Of a DNA stretch of 64,000 bases, positions 49,435 through 60,699 are shown in pieces. Under the pieces are notes generated by a model, which worked only from the letters and a program-made list of their open reading frames with translations, did no database searches and was not told the origin of the DNA. Made by a program: the position numbers and the translations under genes. This DNA is from an uncultured Paraburkholderia sp. (GTDB lineage Bacteria > Pseudomonadota > Gammaproteobacteria > Burkholderiales > Burkholderiaceae), in NCBI GenBank assembly GCA_940746715.1, contig CALNWN010000003.1:248001-312000 (forward strand). The letters are read 5' to 3'. How positions within the stretch are numbered: the stretch's first letter is position 1; the number at the start of each line of letters is the position of its first letter.

Positions 49435-51045
49435 GATTCTGTTGAAAAAGTCGTGTTTAGGTTCGGGGGCGCAGTTTTCTTACAGAGCGTTTCGAGTTGG
49501 AGAATCCAGCGAGACGGCAGTCTTGCAACGTGCGATGCTCCCCATCGCTCGTCATGTAGCTGCCTGGTTGCTCTGCTTACCTTCAGGCATGAGCCATTTG
49601 GCCATTCTTCGCAGATTTTGAGCAGTTGCTGCCATTAGAAACTCATCATGCGCACCGCTTGGACCACGCAGCCGCAAGCGATCGAGTTTGAGGATGCGCT
49701 TGAGGTGAGCGAAGAGCAATTTCCACCTTCTTTCGCTGCCGACGCGACTGTTTGTATTCTGGGGTTGCCGCGATGCGCCTCGCTTGATCACGTGCGGTTT
49801 CATGGACGCTTCTCACGACCTTGCGGAACGGTGTATTCGGACAACACCGATCCTTCATCGAACAGCCGTGACAGTCCATCTGGCTCGATCGGTAGACGAT
49901 GGTGTCGGCTTTCGTGACGCGTGTGCGGGGATTTCTGAATGGACGCCAGTCGCTGCGTAGCGCTTTCCCCGCAGGACATCGATACTCGTTGGCCTGCTCG
50001 TTCCAGATAAATTCGCTGCGGGAAAACGTATTGTCCTTCCGCGTTGTTTTATCCCAGACCGAGACGTGTGGTTCAATCTGTTTCTCATCAACCATCCAGC
50101 CGAGCAGCGCCGCTGTGCCGTATGCGGTGTCACCTACCAGTCTGCGAGGCTTCAGGTTCCGTTGGTGTTCGACGCGATCGATCATTGTCCTGGTTGAGTC
50201 GACCTCTTGTGACCGGTTCGCCGGCGTCGCTTCAACATCGACAATGATGCCTGCCTGCAGATCAATCAGGTAATTTGTCGAGTAGACAAAGAATGCGGGA
50301 CCACCCGGAGCTGCCGTCCATCGTGCACAAGGATCGGTCAGTGATATCTTCTTAGGAGGCGTTGGAGAGACTGCTGGCTCGGACGTATCTGTTCCCACCG
50401 GATTGGCTTGTTCCAGTGCATCAAGATATTCCCGCACAGCGCGGCTCTGCCCCTCGACACGACCCCAGTCGATAGGCTCTGTTGCCGGTACTCCGTGCGC
50501 AGGACTCGCGTCCGCCTTGATGATGCTTGCGTCAATGGCGAATCCCTCTCCCTTGACGAGGCCCTCCGCCATGCAGCGACTCAGCACTGATTCGAATACG
50601 TGACGTAGCAGATCGCTATCGCGGAAGCGCCCGTGACGGTTCTTTGAGAACGTCGAATGCTCCGGTACGGCATCCTCCAGGCCCAAGCGGCAGAACTACC
50701 GGTATGCGAGGTTAAGATGCACCTCTTCGCATAGGCGTCGCTCGGACCGGATGCCAAAGCAGTAACCCACGATCAACATGCGAATCATGAGTTCCGGGTC
50801 AATCGATGGACGGCCCATTGGGCTGTAGAACGGCGCGAGGTGCTGGCGCAGATCTCGCAGATCGAGGAAGCGATCGATGCCTCTCAACAGGTGCGATTGC
50901 GGGACGTGGTTGTCGAGGTTGAACGAGTAGAAGAGCTTGTCCTGTCCGCTATCCAGTCGACCCATCATGACGATTCGCTCCCGTCGCTTGATGTTTCCCA
51001 GGATAACCAACATTCCGCATCTGCGGCGACTTTTTCAACAGAATC
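49435..51045. mobile_element. IS1182-family insertion sequence (complete, defective)
   Basis: Perfect 19-bp terminal inverted repeats, GATTCTGTTGAAAAAGTCG at 49435-49453 and its complement at 51027-51045. GGCC flanks both ends (49431-49434 and 51046-51049), a likely 4-bp target duplication. On the right the ends form the palindrome AATCGGCCGATT. The transposase gene inside is broken. Confidence 0.85.
49552..51013 (-). pseudogene. IS1182-family transposase, amber and frameshift
   Basis: DDE transposase of about 480 residues. The N-terminal DUF772 region (MIRMLIVGYCFGIRSERRL, EEVHLNLAYR) ends at TAG (50696-50698), where relatives have Trp (YRWFCRLGLED). After it the same frame continues with catalytic Asp in GFAIDASIIKADAS and in LVGDTAYGTAALLGW, and a cysteine-rich zinc-finger-like insert (CHGCSMKDRCC). 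Near 49728 an extra base removes the final Glu region (VEMLFAHLKRILKLDRLRLRG lies in the offset frame to 49552). No active transposase can be made from this copy. Confidence 0.85.
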
Positions 51046-51220
51046 GGCCGATTGCTGCCGATGCTCACGATAAATGCCTCAGGAAGCAGCACTGGCAACA
51101 AGTTGCGGGTTGCTGGCGAGGTGTGCGGCTTAACCCTACCAGAAGTCGCGCGGGCTTTCGCTCGCGGTCAGCAACCGATTCCTGTCGATTAGGAACCGCC
51201 GCCCAACACCGCCTCGCCCC

Positions 51221-51822
51221 TCACGACGAAATCCACCTCCGCCCGATAGGCCACGCCAGCACCTTCCTATAGACCGCAACGAGACCACGAGTCAGCGCCG
51301 CGCCGGACATTCCCCACAGCGGAGCAACCACCGCATAAGCCACGCAAGCGACAACAACGGCGCCAGCCATATCCAACGGAAAATGCACCCCGATGAAGAT
51401 ACGCGCCCAGGCCACCGCAAGACCCGCCAGCAGCACGCCAGCCCGTAGCGCCGCTCGCCTGCGAGCAGCAACGTCAAGGCGCCACTTGCCAACACGGTGC
51501 CGTGGTCGCTCAGAAACGATGAATCCGGTGCGTGCTCGATAAACGTATGGCCCAAGCCGATCATGAACGGCTGCGGATGCATCCACCCAAGACCGATCAG
51601 CTGATTGATGCCGAGCGCCAGCAGCACGACGCAGCACACCCGCACTGCGGCGGCGCGTCGGTGCTCGCCGCCCGCGAGCCACAACGCGGCGAGCACGAGC
51701 GGCACGAGGTAAATCACGTCATCGGCGATAAAGCGCGCCGCGTCGATGAGCCAGACGGGCGTCGACGGCGTCGCGTTGATCGACAGAAAGAGTGCGCGGT
51801 TCAGCGCTTCCAGTGCATTCAT
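51221..51822 (-). pseudogene. PAP2-family phosphatase, frameshifted
   Basis: Membrane phosphatase of the undecaprenyl-diphosphatase/BcrC type. The first frame (from 51822) has membrane segments and the SDHGTVLASGALTLLL segment that stands in for the PSGH motif. Near 51450 the frame is lost. The offset frame has ALRAGVLLAGLAVAWARIFIGVHFPLDMAG, with the R-x5-H-x3-D catalytic motif, and ends at 51221. Total size is about 200 codons, as expected for the family. Confidence 0.82.
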
Positions 51823-52160
51823 CGGTCTAGATCGCAGTGAAATTGGCCGATCTTAGCCGTCAAAGCTTATGAAATGCTTAGGGCGCCACTTGTACGCTCG
51901 CCTGCCTGGAGGTCACGCATCGTGCTCAAGTCGCCGCTACGCCATTCGGCACGACGATCACAAAGCGAGTGAACGCACGCTCATCGAGCGCCGTGGCCGG
52001 ACGCGCCCGTCTGTGTGCGTAAACGCGATGCCACGTAAACCCCGTCTTCAGTTCAACGCCCCCGCGCCGTAAAGATCGACAAGGCCTGCTAACCAGGCGG
52101 ACCCGACAAGTCGGCTCGCAAGCCGCGCTTTGATATGAAGAAAACCACACTTGGGGTGGC

Positions 52161-53710
52161 ATGAAATCGTTCTATCGGTTAAGCGTCGGGAAGCGGCTGA
52201 GCGTTCTGATCGCCAGTGCTGCGCTCGGGTTGTTCCTGGTGTCCGGCCTCGCGTTCCATCAGATTCAGCGCGTTTATGATTCGGCATCCTATGCAAGTGT
52301 AAATACCGTCCCAAGCCTGCGGGTTCTGGATGAAGCACAGGTCACCGTCGGCACAATGCGCGTGCTCGCCTATCAACACATGTTGAGTCCGGATGCGACC
52401 GGAAAAAGCGCGATCGTGGCGAAGATTGGCGCCCAGCGCGAGCGCATCGTCGATGCCCTCAAGCGCTAGAGCCGTTACTGTCCGACGACCGCGACCGCAC
52501 GATGCTCGCAGCAGATCGCGAGCTGCTCGCAAGCTATGAAGCGCTGCGCAACAAGGCGCTGGAGCTGTCCAACTCGGATGCGTCCGCAGCGTTCAAGCTC
52601 GGGCAGTCGCAGATGATGCCCGCAGCGGACAAACTCAACGCCACGCTGATGGATCATCGCGCGTACAACGTCCAGCTCGGGCAGCAGGGCAGCGACGAGG
52701 CGGCGCGGACCGTCAGCCGCGTGCTGTGGATGGTCGCGATTGTGGCGGCATCGACGGTGGTCATGGTGTGCGGGCTCGGCTTCGCGATTGTGCGCCATCT
52801 GTTGCGCGAGCTGGGCGGCGAGCCATCGTGTGCCGTGGAAGTGTCGAAGCGCATTGCGGCAGGCGATCTCGCCACCGAAGTGCGCCGCAAGCCCGGCGAC
52901 GACGCGAGCCTGCTCGCGGCGATCGGCGCGATGCGCGACAACCTCGCGTTGATCGTCGGGCGCGTGCGCAACGGCACGGAGGCGATTGCGAGCGCGTCGC
53001 GGCAGATCGCCGCCGGCAATCTCGATCTGTCGTCGCGCACCGAGGAGCAGGCGTCTTCGCTGCAACAGACGGCCGCCTCGATGGAAGAGCTCACGACGAC
53101 GGTCAAACACAACTCCGACAGCGCGTCGCAGGCCAACGAGCTCGCGTCGGCGGCGTCCGGTATCGCGGCGAAGGGCGGGCAAGTCATGTCGCAAGTGACC
53201 GGCACAATGCACGCGATCAGCGAGGCGTCGAGCAAGGTGGCCGAGATCATCGGCGTGATCGAAAGCATCGCGTTTCAGACCAACATCCTCGCGCTGAACG
53301 CGGCGGTGGAAGCCGCGCGGGCGGGCGAGCAGGGCCGCGGCTTCGCGGTCGTCGCCTCCGAAGTGCGCAGCCTGGCGCAGCGCAGCGCGACTGCTGCGAA
53401 GGACATCAAGACCTTGATTACGGACTCGGCCTCGCGCGTGGAGGCGGGCGGGGCGCAGGTGGGACAGGCAGGGGCGACCATCGAGGAAGTCGTCGTCAGC
53501 GTGCGGCAGGTCGCGCAGCTTATTGCCGAGATTGCATCCGCGGGACGGGAGCAGGGGAAGGGAATCGAGCAGGTGAATCAGGCCGTTGCCCAGATGGATC
53601 AGGTGACGCAGCAGAACGCGGCGCTCGTGGAGGAGGCCGCGGCGGCGGAGAGTTTGCGGCATCAGTCGCAGGAGTTGGAGGAGGTGGTTCGGGTGTTCAG
53701 GATGGGGTAG
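52161..53710 (+). pseudogene. Methyl-accepting chemotaxis protein, broken by a one-base loss
   Basis: Chemoreceptor of about 516 codons. The N-terminal membrane helix (LSVLIASAALGLFLVSGLAF) and part of the ligand-binding domain precede a TAG at 52467-52469. One base is missing there: CGCTA[C]GAGCCG would read RYEP and continue [22 protein letters not shown]. The rest, in the shifted frame, holds the second helix ([20 protein letters not shown]), the HAMP domain and a perfect signalling hairpin ([20 protein letters not shown]). An internal start at 52502 could give a fragment with one helix, without a normal sensor domain. Confidence 0.88.
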
Positions 53711-54049
53711 GGCGTGGGGGCGGGCGGCGGGCGGTTTGTGATTGATGGCAGCGGAGCCTGACAGGACGTTCGTGGTCGCCGGAAGCGGACGCTCGCAGCG
53801 TGCCCAGACTTTGCAGAATGTTGGTGCCTCAATGGCCGTTCTCCCGCGAGCGATTCGCCGGTGGCACCGCCTCAGCCCGGCCTTCTACGGTCGTTCGACC
53901 GCGCTCTTAGGCGGATATTCGAACGTCAGCTCCGCTCATCTACGAGACTCTGCCGCGTCGAAATGTCTCGTCCGGCGTTGGCGGCGTTCGCGCTCGCGTC
54001 ACCTATTGACTGGGAGGTCGCAGTACAGGACTGCTTTCCTCGATAACAA
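53711..54049. other. Intergenic region after the chemoreceptor
   Basis: About 340 nt with no supported gene, RNA or repeat. Confidence 0.35.
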
Positions 54050-54990
54050 TCAGTCTTCCTGCGCAAGCCGAAACAAGACGTCAGCGAGGGCGCGAATCTT
54101 GGACTGTGCGGCTCGTTGGGATGGATAGACGACGAAGTACGACAAGCCGTTTTGCGCCACGTCGATAAAAGGCGTCACCAGTGTCTCCGCCCGCAGGCGG
54201 TCCCTCGCCATCCGGGGATCGCCTATTGCAACTCCATGCCCTTCCGCCGCAGCGGTGAGCGTCAATCGAGGGTATCGAAAACGAGTCCACGGTTCGCGTC
54301 GATGTGCCGTGCCCCCACGCTTTCCAGCCAGCATCGCCACTCCTCATGGCCGTGCCCGGGATGGAGCAATGTGACATGAGCAAGGTCGGCGGGTGAGCTA
54401 AGCGATGCGGCCATTTCGCTTGTGCACATGGGTGTGAGTTGCTCGGCAAACAACGGAACCGCATCCATACCCGGCCACTGCCCGGTTCCACGAACAACGA
54501 TGGCGTCGACGTCAGGCGTAGTGAAATCCGGCGCGTCGTCCGCCGATGTGGAGATGCGGAGTTCTGTTCCAGGCAACGCGTGATTGATGTCTGCCAGCCG
54601 TGGGAGCAACCAACGAATCGCGAACGTGGATGGCAACCGCAGGGTGACGACAGACGCCGTCTTGGCGTGAAGGTCTGCGTGTTGAACCAGTTGCGTGAGT
54701 ACGTTTACGGCCACGGGCAACAGTTCGGTTCCTTCCGCCGTCAGCGTCAGCCCCGACGCATGGCGCGCGAAAAGTGCACACCGGTAGTGTGCTTCCAGTT
54801 GCTGGATCTGACGGCTCACCGCGCCCTGCGTTCGACACAGATGGTCCGCGGCTTTGCTGATGCTCCCGAGTTGCGCCGCGGCGACGAATGCCTGGAACGC
54901 TGTCAGCGGCGGCAGCGCCCGCGTAAGGTCGGCCAATGGATATGCATGGGTTGCATGCCCGGGTTGCGGATTTTTCGATTGTTTGCTCAT
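54050..54990 (-). pseudogene. LysR-family regulator (GcvA-like), frameshifted
   Basis: Helix-turn-helix near residues 35-55 (GSISKAADHLCRTQGAVSRQI), then most of the effector domain. At about 54265 one base is missing: GATTGACG should read GATCTGACG, so the frame stops at VFDTLD. The offset frame continues LTLTAAAEGHGVAIGDPRMARD to the stop at 54050. Divergent from the NTF2-like gene, 81 nt apart, which it probably controlled. Confidence 0.85.
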
Positions 54991-55071
54991 CGGTGCATCG
55001 CTATCGTGCCTGTATCGGATGCGCATCCGCTCGAATGCGCGGAGTGGTCAACGAATGATCGGAGAATGAAG

Positions 55072-55457
55072 ATGGCCTCATCGTCGGAAGCACTATACAC
55101 GCGGCAGGTTAGCAACTATCTCGGGGAGTTGGAGCGCGGCGATGTCGCGGCGATCTGTGTGTTGTTCACGCCGGACGCCCAGATCTTCTCGCCGTTTCTC
55201 GGCTGGATGCGCCCTGCGCCATTCTTTGCGAAGGTCAACGCAGCGTCTGGAGAAAGCAGAATAACGCTATCGACATCTGCGTCAGCCCGATGGGGGCCCG
55301 ACGTGCGACCGGTTACTTCGTCTATGACTGGGGGCTAAAAGATGGGTCCGCGGTGCGTTTCGAGTGCGTCGATGTTTTTGAATTCGACGACAATGGGCTC
55401 ATCGAGCGGATGATCATCGTCTACGATACCCATCCGATTGGTGACAAATACGCGTAG
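55072..55457 (+). pseudogene. NTF2/SnoaL-like protein, frameshifted
   Basis: A cone-shaped alpha+beta-barrel domain protein of about 128 codons: LGELERGDVAAICVLFTPDAQIFSP at the start, VRFECVDVFEFDDNGLIERM at the end. One A is missing near 55259 in a run (GCAGAATAACG), after which the true sequence (NNAIDICVSPMGARRATGYF) is in the offset frame to 55457. The second ATG at 55072 is chosen because GGAG is 7 nt before it. Function unknown. Confidence 0.75.
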
Positions 55458-55770
55458 CAGAAAGGATGTGCCTGCGTCGGACGGCAAACCATGACGGATG
55501 TTGCGCAACACCGCTCCATACGACCTTGACCGTCCGGGATGAACGGCATGCTGTGGGTCAGAATGGCGGAATGGAAACAAAAAAGTCGGCAATGCGTTTT
55601 TCCCCGGACACACGAATGCCACTTCGTTGTCGCATCGACGGCGTGATACAGCCGTTGTCATCCTTCTGGTCGATGTCGAGCGCGGCGCCGCGTCTGTAGA
55701 GTGGGTGCATGTGCCGCCGTTCAATGAGCGGTGCATGTTCAGCCTTCGTCCCACAGGAGCCCGCCTCGTC

Positions 55771-56637
55771 ATGACTTCCCAACCCACCTTCATTCAGGTC
55801 GGCGTGCTCGCCGACGGCTTTGCGCCCAATAGTCACATTCTTGCGCCCGTCGGCGATCTCGAAGGACGCACATTGGTGTTGACCTTCGCAGATGGAGGCG
55901 TCGACACTCTGCATTTCGGCACCGCGCAATCGGTGGAGGTCGAACGTGTCCCGCCGGGGGCCGCGCGACCGGCACAACCGCGCGAGCGGCACGCGTGCCG
56001 CGTGACCTCGTTGCGCGCGGGCATCTACTTCGTGGATTACATCGGCGCCGACGAGCCGCTCCTGGATAAGGAAGGCCAACCGCGAGCGTCCAGCACCAGC
56101 TATGTGCTGGACCTGAGCAAACAGCTTTGCACCGTCGTCGTAGGTGTGCTGCCGGGCGAAAAAGAAACGCGGATCGACGCATTCACGCGCGTCGAGCGCG
56201 GAATGGAACTGACGGGCGTGCAGGCGCAGATACGTCACGGCCGGATCGGTGCCGATGTTGGCGCCCACGGCGCCGCGCTCCATGAGCCGACGACGGAGTT
56301 GATCGGCATGCGCAACCTGTACATCTACAGCGCGACCGAGCGCTACGAGCACATCTATCTGAACGACAATTTCTACGCGTGGCAATGTCTGTCCGGCGTG
56401 GAGGCGGGGCTGGGCGATGTTGACCGTTGCCACACAATCGGTATCGACACCGCGCTGTATCTGTTCATCTGGCGCGAGAAGATCGTGCCGACGCTCGGCG
56501 TCGTGATGATCGACCTCGAACGCATGAAGACCGACGGCAAGATCTTCGGCTATCACGGCAGCCGCTTCGACGCACTCTCCAATTTCCCGGTCGGTGCGCA
56601 CGCACGGGTACTCAACGTCACGCGGTATCCCGAATGA
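55771..56637 (+). CDS. moaF: MoaF family protein
   Basis: A 288-residue protein with both MoaF domains: the N-terminal lipocalin-like half (FIQVGVLADGFAPNSHILAP, LVLTFADGGVDTLHFG, GIYFVDYI) and the C-terminal half (YEHIYLNDNFYAWQCLSGVE, LFIWREKIVPTLGVVMIDLE). In Klebsiella, moaF belongs to the monoamine regulon with moaE and is induced by tyramine; its chemical role is unresolved. Its neighbours here (aldehyde dehydrogenase, AraC regulator, amine/amino-acid permease, FAD oxidase) fit amine catabolism. The ATG at 55771 is chosen from family alignment. Intact. Confidence 0.85.
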   Translation: MTSQPTFIQVGVLADGFAPNSHILAPVGDLEGRTLVLTFADGGVDTLHFGTAQSVEVERVPPGAARPAQPRERHACRVTSLRAGIYFVDYIGADEPLLDKEGQPRASSTSYVLDLSKQLCTVVVGVLPGEKETRIDAFTRVERGMELTGVQAQIRHGRIGADVGAHGAALHEPTTELIGMRNLYIYSATERYEHIYLNDNFYAWQCLSGVEAGLGDVDRCHTIGIDTALYLFIWREKIVPTLGVVMIDLERMKTDGKIFGYHGSRFDALSNFPVGAHARVLNVTRYPE

Positions 56638-56820
56638 ACACGTCGTCCTGACCGGTGGGCAAGCGGCACCAGTACGCGCGCTGGCCTGCGAAATGCGCCA
56701 CAGCGCGAGGCGATCCGTCGGCGAAGGGAAGGGGATTTGCCGATTAGGGCTCACGGCCTCGAGGCGTCGGTCATTACTATCGATCGGGCAAAGCCTCGAC
56801 TGGCTCATGAAGGAGACGTC

Positions 56821-57558
56821 ATGATCTGTGACCCCGGTATCCGTCCCTGCCCCGTTCTGCGGCACGCAAAGCACGAGGATCATGCGCTCGAAGCCGCGGT
56901 GGCCACACTCGCCAGACTCGTGCGGCCCGGCGCGACTGTGTTCTACCGGATCGGCAGCGATCGCGAGCCATCGGGATTCGAACTGTTCGGCCTCGCGGAG
57001 GGCATGCATCGCACCTACCTGCAGCGCTATTGCCTGCTGGACCCGTTACATCCGTCGCGCTGTGTCCAACAGCAAGGCAGCGTGCTCACGCTCGCCGGTG
57101 AACTGCCCGAGACGCTGCGCACCAGGTCTGTCTACTGGCAGCGCTTCTTGCGGCCTCATCACGTGGTCGACGTGATGGAAGTACTCTTGCGAGCCGATGG
57201 CCATGTCGTCGGTGCATTTTCGCTGCTGCGCTTCGCGCCGGAGGCGCCCTTTTCCCGAACGGAGGTGGAAAGCGCGAATGCGCTTGCGCCGTTGCTCGAA
57301 GTCGCACTGGCTTCCAGGCTGCGCCGCGAGCCTGCGCTGCGTTTCTCCGAAGCCGGACCGCAGGCGGCGAACCGTGCGGCGCGGCTTACGCACCGCGAGG
57401 AACAGGTCGCGCGGCTGGTGCGTAACGGGCTCTCCAACAAGCAGATTGCCCGCGATCTCGCGCTCGCCCAGTCCACGGTCAAGACGCACCTGTTGCGCAT
57501 ATTCCGCAAACTCGGCGTCTCGAGTCGCACCGAACTGGTCGGTGTGCTGTTCCACTGA
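56821..57558 (+). CDS. LuxR-family transcriptional regulator
   Basis: A 245-residue regulator. The C-terminal 65 residues are a LuxR/GerE helix-turn-helix (RLTHREEQVARLVRNGLSNKQIARDLALAQSTVKTHL, read from about residue 181). The N-terminal 165 residues form an unassigned, GAF-like sensor domain with no receiver signature. The start has a strong ribosome site (AAGGAG, 6 nt). It lies between moaF and the aldehyde dehydrogenase. It is the only stand-alone regulator in the window that is undamaged. Confidence 0.85.
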   Translation: MICDPGIRPCPVLRHAKHEDHALEAAVATLARLVRPGATVFYRIGSDREPSGFELFGLAEGMHRTYLQRYCLLDPLHPSRCVQQQGSVLTLAGELPETLRTRSVYWQRFLRPHHVVDVMEVLLRADGHVVGAFSLLRFAPEAPFSRTEVESANALAPLLEVALASRLRREPALRFSEAGPQAANRAARLTHREEQVARLVRNGLSNKQIARDLALAQSTVKTHLLRIFRKLGVSSRTELVGVLFH

Positions 57559-57839
57559 CGAAGCCCGCTGCCATGACCGGTATTGCTGCTTCGCGCGCAA
57601 TGGAGCCTGTCTCGTCCGGGAAACCGACCACTGGCCGGGCAGATATTTGAGCTGCCCGCGCCGGTGAGCAGCCCGTGGCGGTTGAGATGCAAATTTCCGC
57701 GCATCTGCCGATTTGCGCTAACGCGCGTAGCGCCGGTTCTTTACAGTCGGGGGCAGCGGTCGGCGTCCGATCCGCGAACGCTGCCGGCCAAACGTACACC
57801 GGGCACGCCATTTCACCCCAGAGTCGAGAGATCAACGAT

Positions 57840-59284
57840 ATGAGCAGCGATGCGAAAGTCGCCCTATGCGACGCCGTCCGTGCATTCGTCGGACGGGAAC
57901 ACGGCCTTTTCATCGACGGCGCCCTTTGCCTCGCGCATTCGCCGCGCCGGTCGAACGTATTCGATCCCGCGACGGGCAATGTGCTGACCACCGTGCCGGA
58001 TGCCGACGCGACCGACGTGGACAGGGCCGTGACTAGCGCTCGCGCCGCATTCCAGTCGCGCGTATGGCGGGGGCTGCGGCCCGCCGACCGCGAGCGCATC
58101 CTGCTTCGTTTCGCGGATATGCTGGAGGCGCACGCCGAGGAGCTGGCGCAACTCGAGACGCTCAACCAGGGCAAGTCGATCAACGTCGCTCGTGCAATCG
58201 ACGTGGGCGCGACGCTGGACGTGTCGATTCCGTTTCCACCCGGCGCTCGCTATACCGCCTTCACGCGGCATGAGCCGGTGGGCGTCGTGGCCGGCATCGT
58301 GCCGTGGAATTTTCCGATGATGATCGCGGTCTGGAAGCTGGTTCCCGCGCTTGCGGCTGGGTGCTCGGTCGTCATCAAGCCGTCGCCCGAAACGCCGCTC
58401 ACGGCGTTGCGGCTGGCCGAACTTGCCATCGCGCGGGTATCCCAGCGGGCGCATTCAACGTGGTAACAGGCGGCGCCGAATGCGGGGCGGCGCTTGCGGC
58501 GCATCCCGGTATCAACAAGATTTCGTTTACCGGTTCGACGCCCACCGGCAAGCGGGTCGGCACAGCGGCCGTGCAAAACATGACGCGCTTTTCGCTCGAA
58601 CTCGGCGGCAAGAATCCGGCGGTGATGCTGGCAGACATCGACGTCGATCAGGCCGTGCAAGGTGCGCTTGCTGGCGGGCTCCTTAACCAGGGGCAGGTGT
58701 GCGCGGCAGTGTCGCGGATCTATGTGCACCGCAGCAAATATGCGAAGGTGGTCGAGGGGCTCGCCGACAGCGTGAACGCCATGACGATGGGCCCCGGCAT
58801 CGACCCGTCTGCGCAGATCAACCCTCTGGTTTCCGCGCACCACCGCGCACGCGTGGAAGACCACCTCGCGCGCGCCCGCGCCGAGGGGCTGCGATTTCTG
58901 GCAGGCGGCGCGCGGGTCGAAGAGCCCGGCTATTACGTGCGGCCCGCCGTAATCGCCGATGTTCCGCCCGACGCCGCTATTGTGCGCGACGAAGTGTTCG
59001 GCCCCGTGCTGGCGCTCGCACCGTTCGACGATGTGGCTGAAGCCTTGCGTCTTGCGAACGAGAGCCCATACGGACTCGCCGCAAGCCTTTGGATCAACGA
59101 CCTGCGCGCGGCGATGAGCCTTGTTCCACAGATAGAGGTGGGTACCGTGTGGGTGAATTGCCATGTGCCGCTCGATCCCGGCATGCCGTTTGGCGGTTAC
59201 AAGCAGTCGGGCATCGGGCGCGAGTTTGGCCGGCATGCGATCGAGGGTTTCACCGAAACGAAATCGGTCTGCATTGCACACTGA
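57840..59284 (+). pseudogene. Aldehyde dehydrogenase (FeaB-like), internal deletion and frameshift
   Basis: NAD-dependent aldehyde dehydrogenase closest in pattern to phenylacetaldehyde dehydrogenase. [20 protein letters not shown] and [17 protein letters not shown] are in the first frame; LELGGKNPAVML (general base Glu) and NQGQVCAAVSRIY (catalytic Cys) in the second. Two lesions: near 58218, VGATL joins [12 protein letters not shown] directly, lacking about 18 residues that FeaB has there; near 58430 one base is missing, so [16 protein letters not shown] reads [14 protein letters not shown]. The C terminus to 59284 is otherwise complete. No active enzyme is expected. Confidence 0.87.
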
Positions 59285-59378
59285 AGCGCGTGGCATCGGC
59301 GGTACGAAAATTCCGAAGACCTTGTCGCAATCCGAATTTTGATCGGGCACGATGCTTTGTGTTTCGCAGGAGAGGATC

Positions 59379-60317
59379 ATGGAATTCCGGATTGCCGCCC
59401 TCGCCGACGCCCACGATCTGTCGCATGCCGTCAACGGTTGGGAGCAGGTTTACCGCCAGATCACGCCCGGTCGCTTCGAAGGCACGCTGTTCCAGGTGAA
59501 CAGTCCCGGCTTCCAGTTTTTCCAGGAAGCGACCAACCGGCGGGTCGTGCAGTCGGGCGTCTCGCCGAACGGCCTCTCGTCTATCGCTGTGCCGCTGACC
59601 GCGCCCATGTAGGGCACGTTTCAGGGGCAGCGTGTCGATGGCTACGCCATCATGGCACTCGGCACGCGCGAGGAGTTTCGCCTCTATACCCCGGAGTCGA
59701 TGCATTACGCCGTTGTCAGCCTCGCGGCCGGAACGATGGAGGAGCTCGTCGGAATCACTGTCGGCGACGCTGCCGTGCGTCAGTTGAGGAAGCATGTGTT
59801 GCCCGTGCCCGGCGAACGCGTTGGCATTCTGCGTGAAGGTCTGACGCGCTATTTCGAGGCCGCGGCCCGCAATCCGGCTGGCTTCGTCAACCCGGCGGCC
59901 ACACGACTTTTTCAGGATGAGGTGGTGAGCCTCATGCTCGGTCTTCTCGAGGCCGCCACCGATGAGACACGCGACCTGACGCACAGCACCTACAGTGAAA
60001 TCGTGCGGCGTTGCGAACGCCTGATTCAGGACCAGGCCGAAGAGCCTCTCACGGTGCTGGATTTGTGCCGCCATCTGCGCTGTAGCCGGCGCACGCTTCA
60101 GACCAGCTTTCAGCGCGTCGCCAATGTCACTCCGGTCGAGTACCTGCGCTCCATCCGTCTCAACGCGGTTCGCCAACTGTTGCGCTCGACAGCGGCGGGC
60201 GAATTGCTGATTGGCGATGCCGCCGCCCGCTGGGGATTCACGCATCTGAGCTACTTCGCGCGGGAGTATCGCGACCTCTTCGGCGAATTGCCCTCACAGA
60301 CGCCGAGAAAGAATTGA
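59379..60317 (+). pseudogene. AraC-family regulator (EutR-like), in-frame amber stop
   Basis: A good ribosome site precedes MEFRIAALADAHDLSHAVNG. After 77 codons TAG occurs at 59610-59612 and the same frame then continues without a break: GTFQGQRVDGYAIMALGTRE, and a C-terminal AraC domain like that of EutR (LTVLDLCRHLRCSRRTLQTS; RLNAVRQLL; WGFTHLSYFAREYRDLFGE). A base substitution, not an indel, explains the break. It would be the local regulator of the amine/aldehyde genes. Confidence 0.85.
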
Positions 60318-60699
60318 CGCGATGCGCAACGCGCCTGTCGAAGCCCTCGTTGGGCGGTGAACCGCGTGATCGAGGCGCTTGGCTTCCTCAGCATTGCGAC
60401 AGGCGTGGCGCAATGCAGTGCCGCTTCTCATTTCTCGTGCACGGCCGGCTTTGTATGAATGCCGGCTCGCTCGTGCCTCGCTCGATCGCGCTACGTCGTC
60501 GTGCGTCCGGCTCTTACGAAAGCACGTAAACCCGAGGCGTGCGACGTCTTGCCAATCTGTGCTGCCGGACCCGATTTTTGGCTTCATACAGTGCCATCGA
60601 CACGGCGGGCTACCGTGCGGCCCGGTCGGGCCGCCCATGACGAGCCCCGGTGCCGTGCACTACGACAGCAGACAGGCAATTCCATCGGGAGCGAATCAA
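60318..60699. other. Intergenic region before the permease
   Basis: About 380 nt. CGCCTGTCG near 60330 and CGACAGGCG near 60397 form an inverted repeat about 60 nt apart. No gene is supported. Confidence 0.35.

Noticed and set aside
53745-54128. 128-residue plus-strand frame after the chemoreceptor
   Set aside because: Arg/Ser-rich with no ribosome site; it overlaps the 3' end of the LysR remnant.
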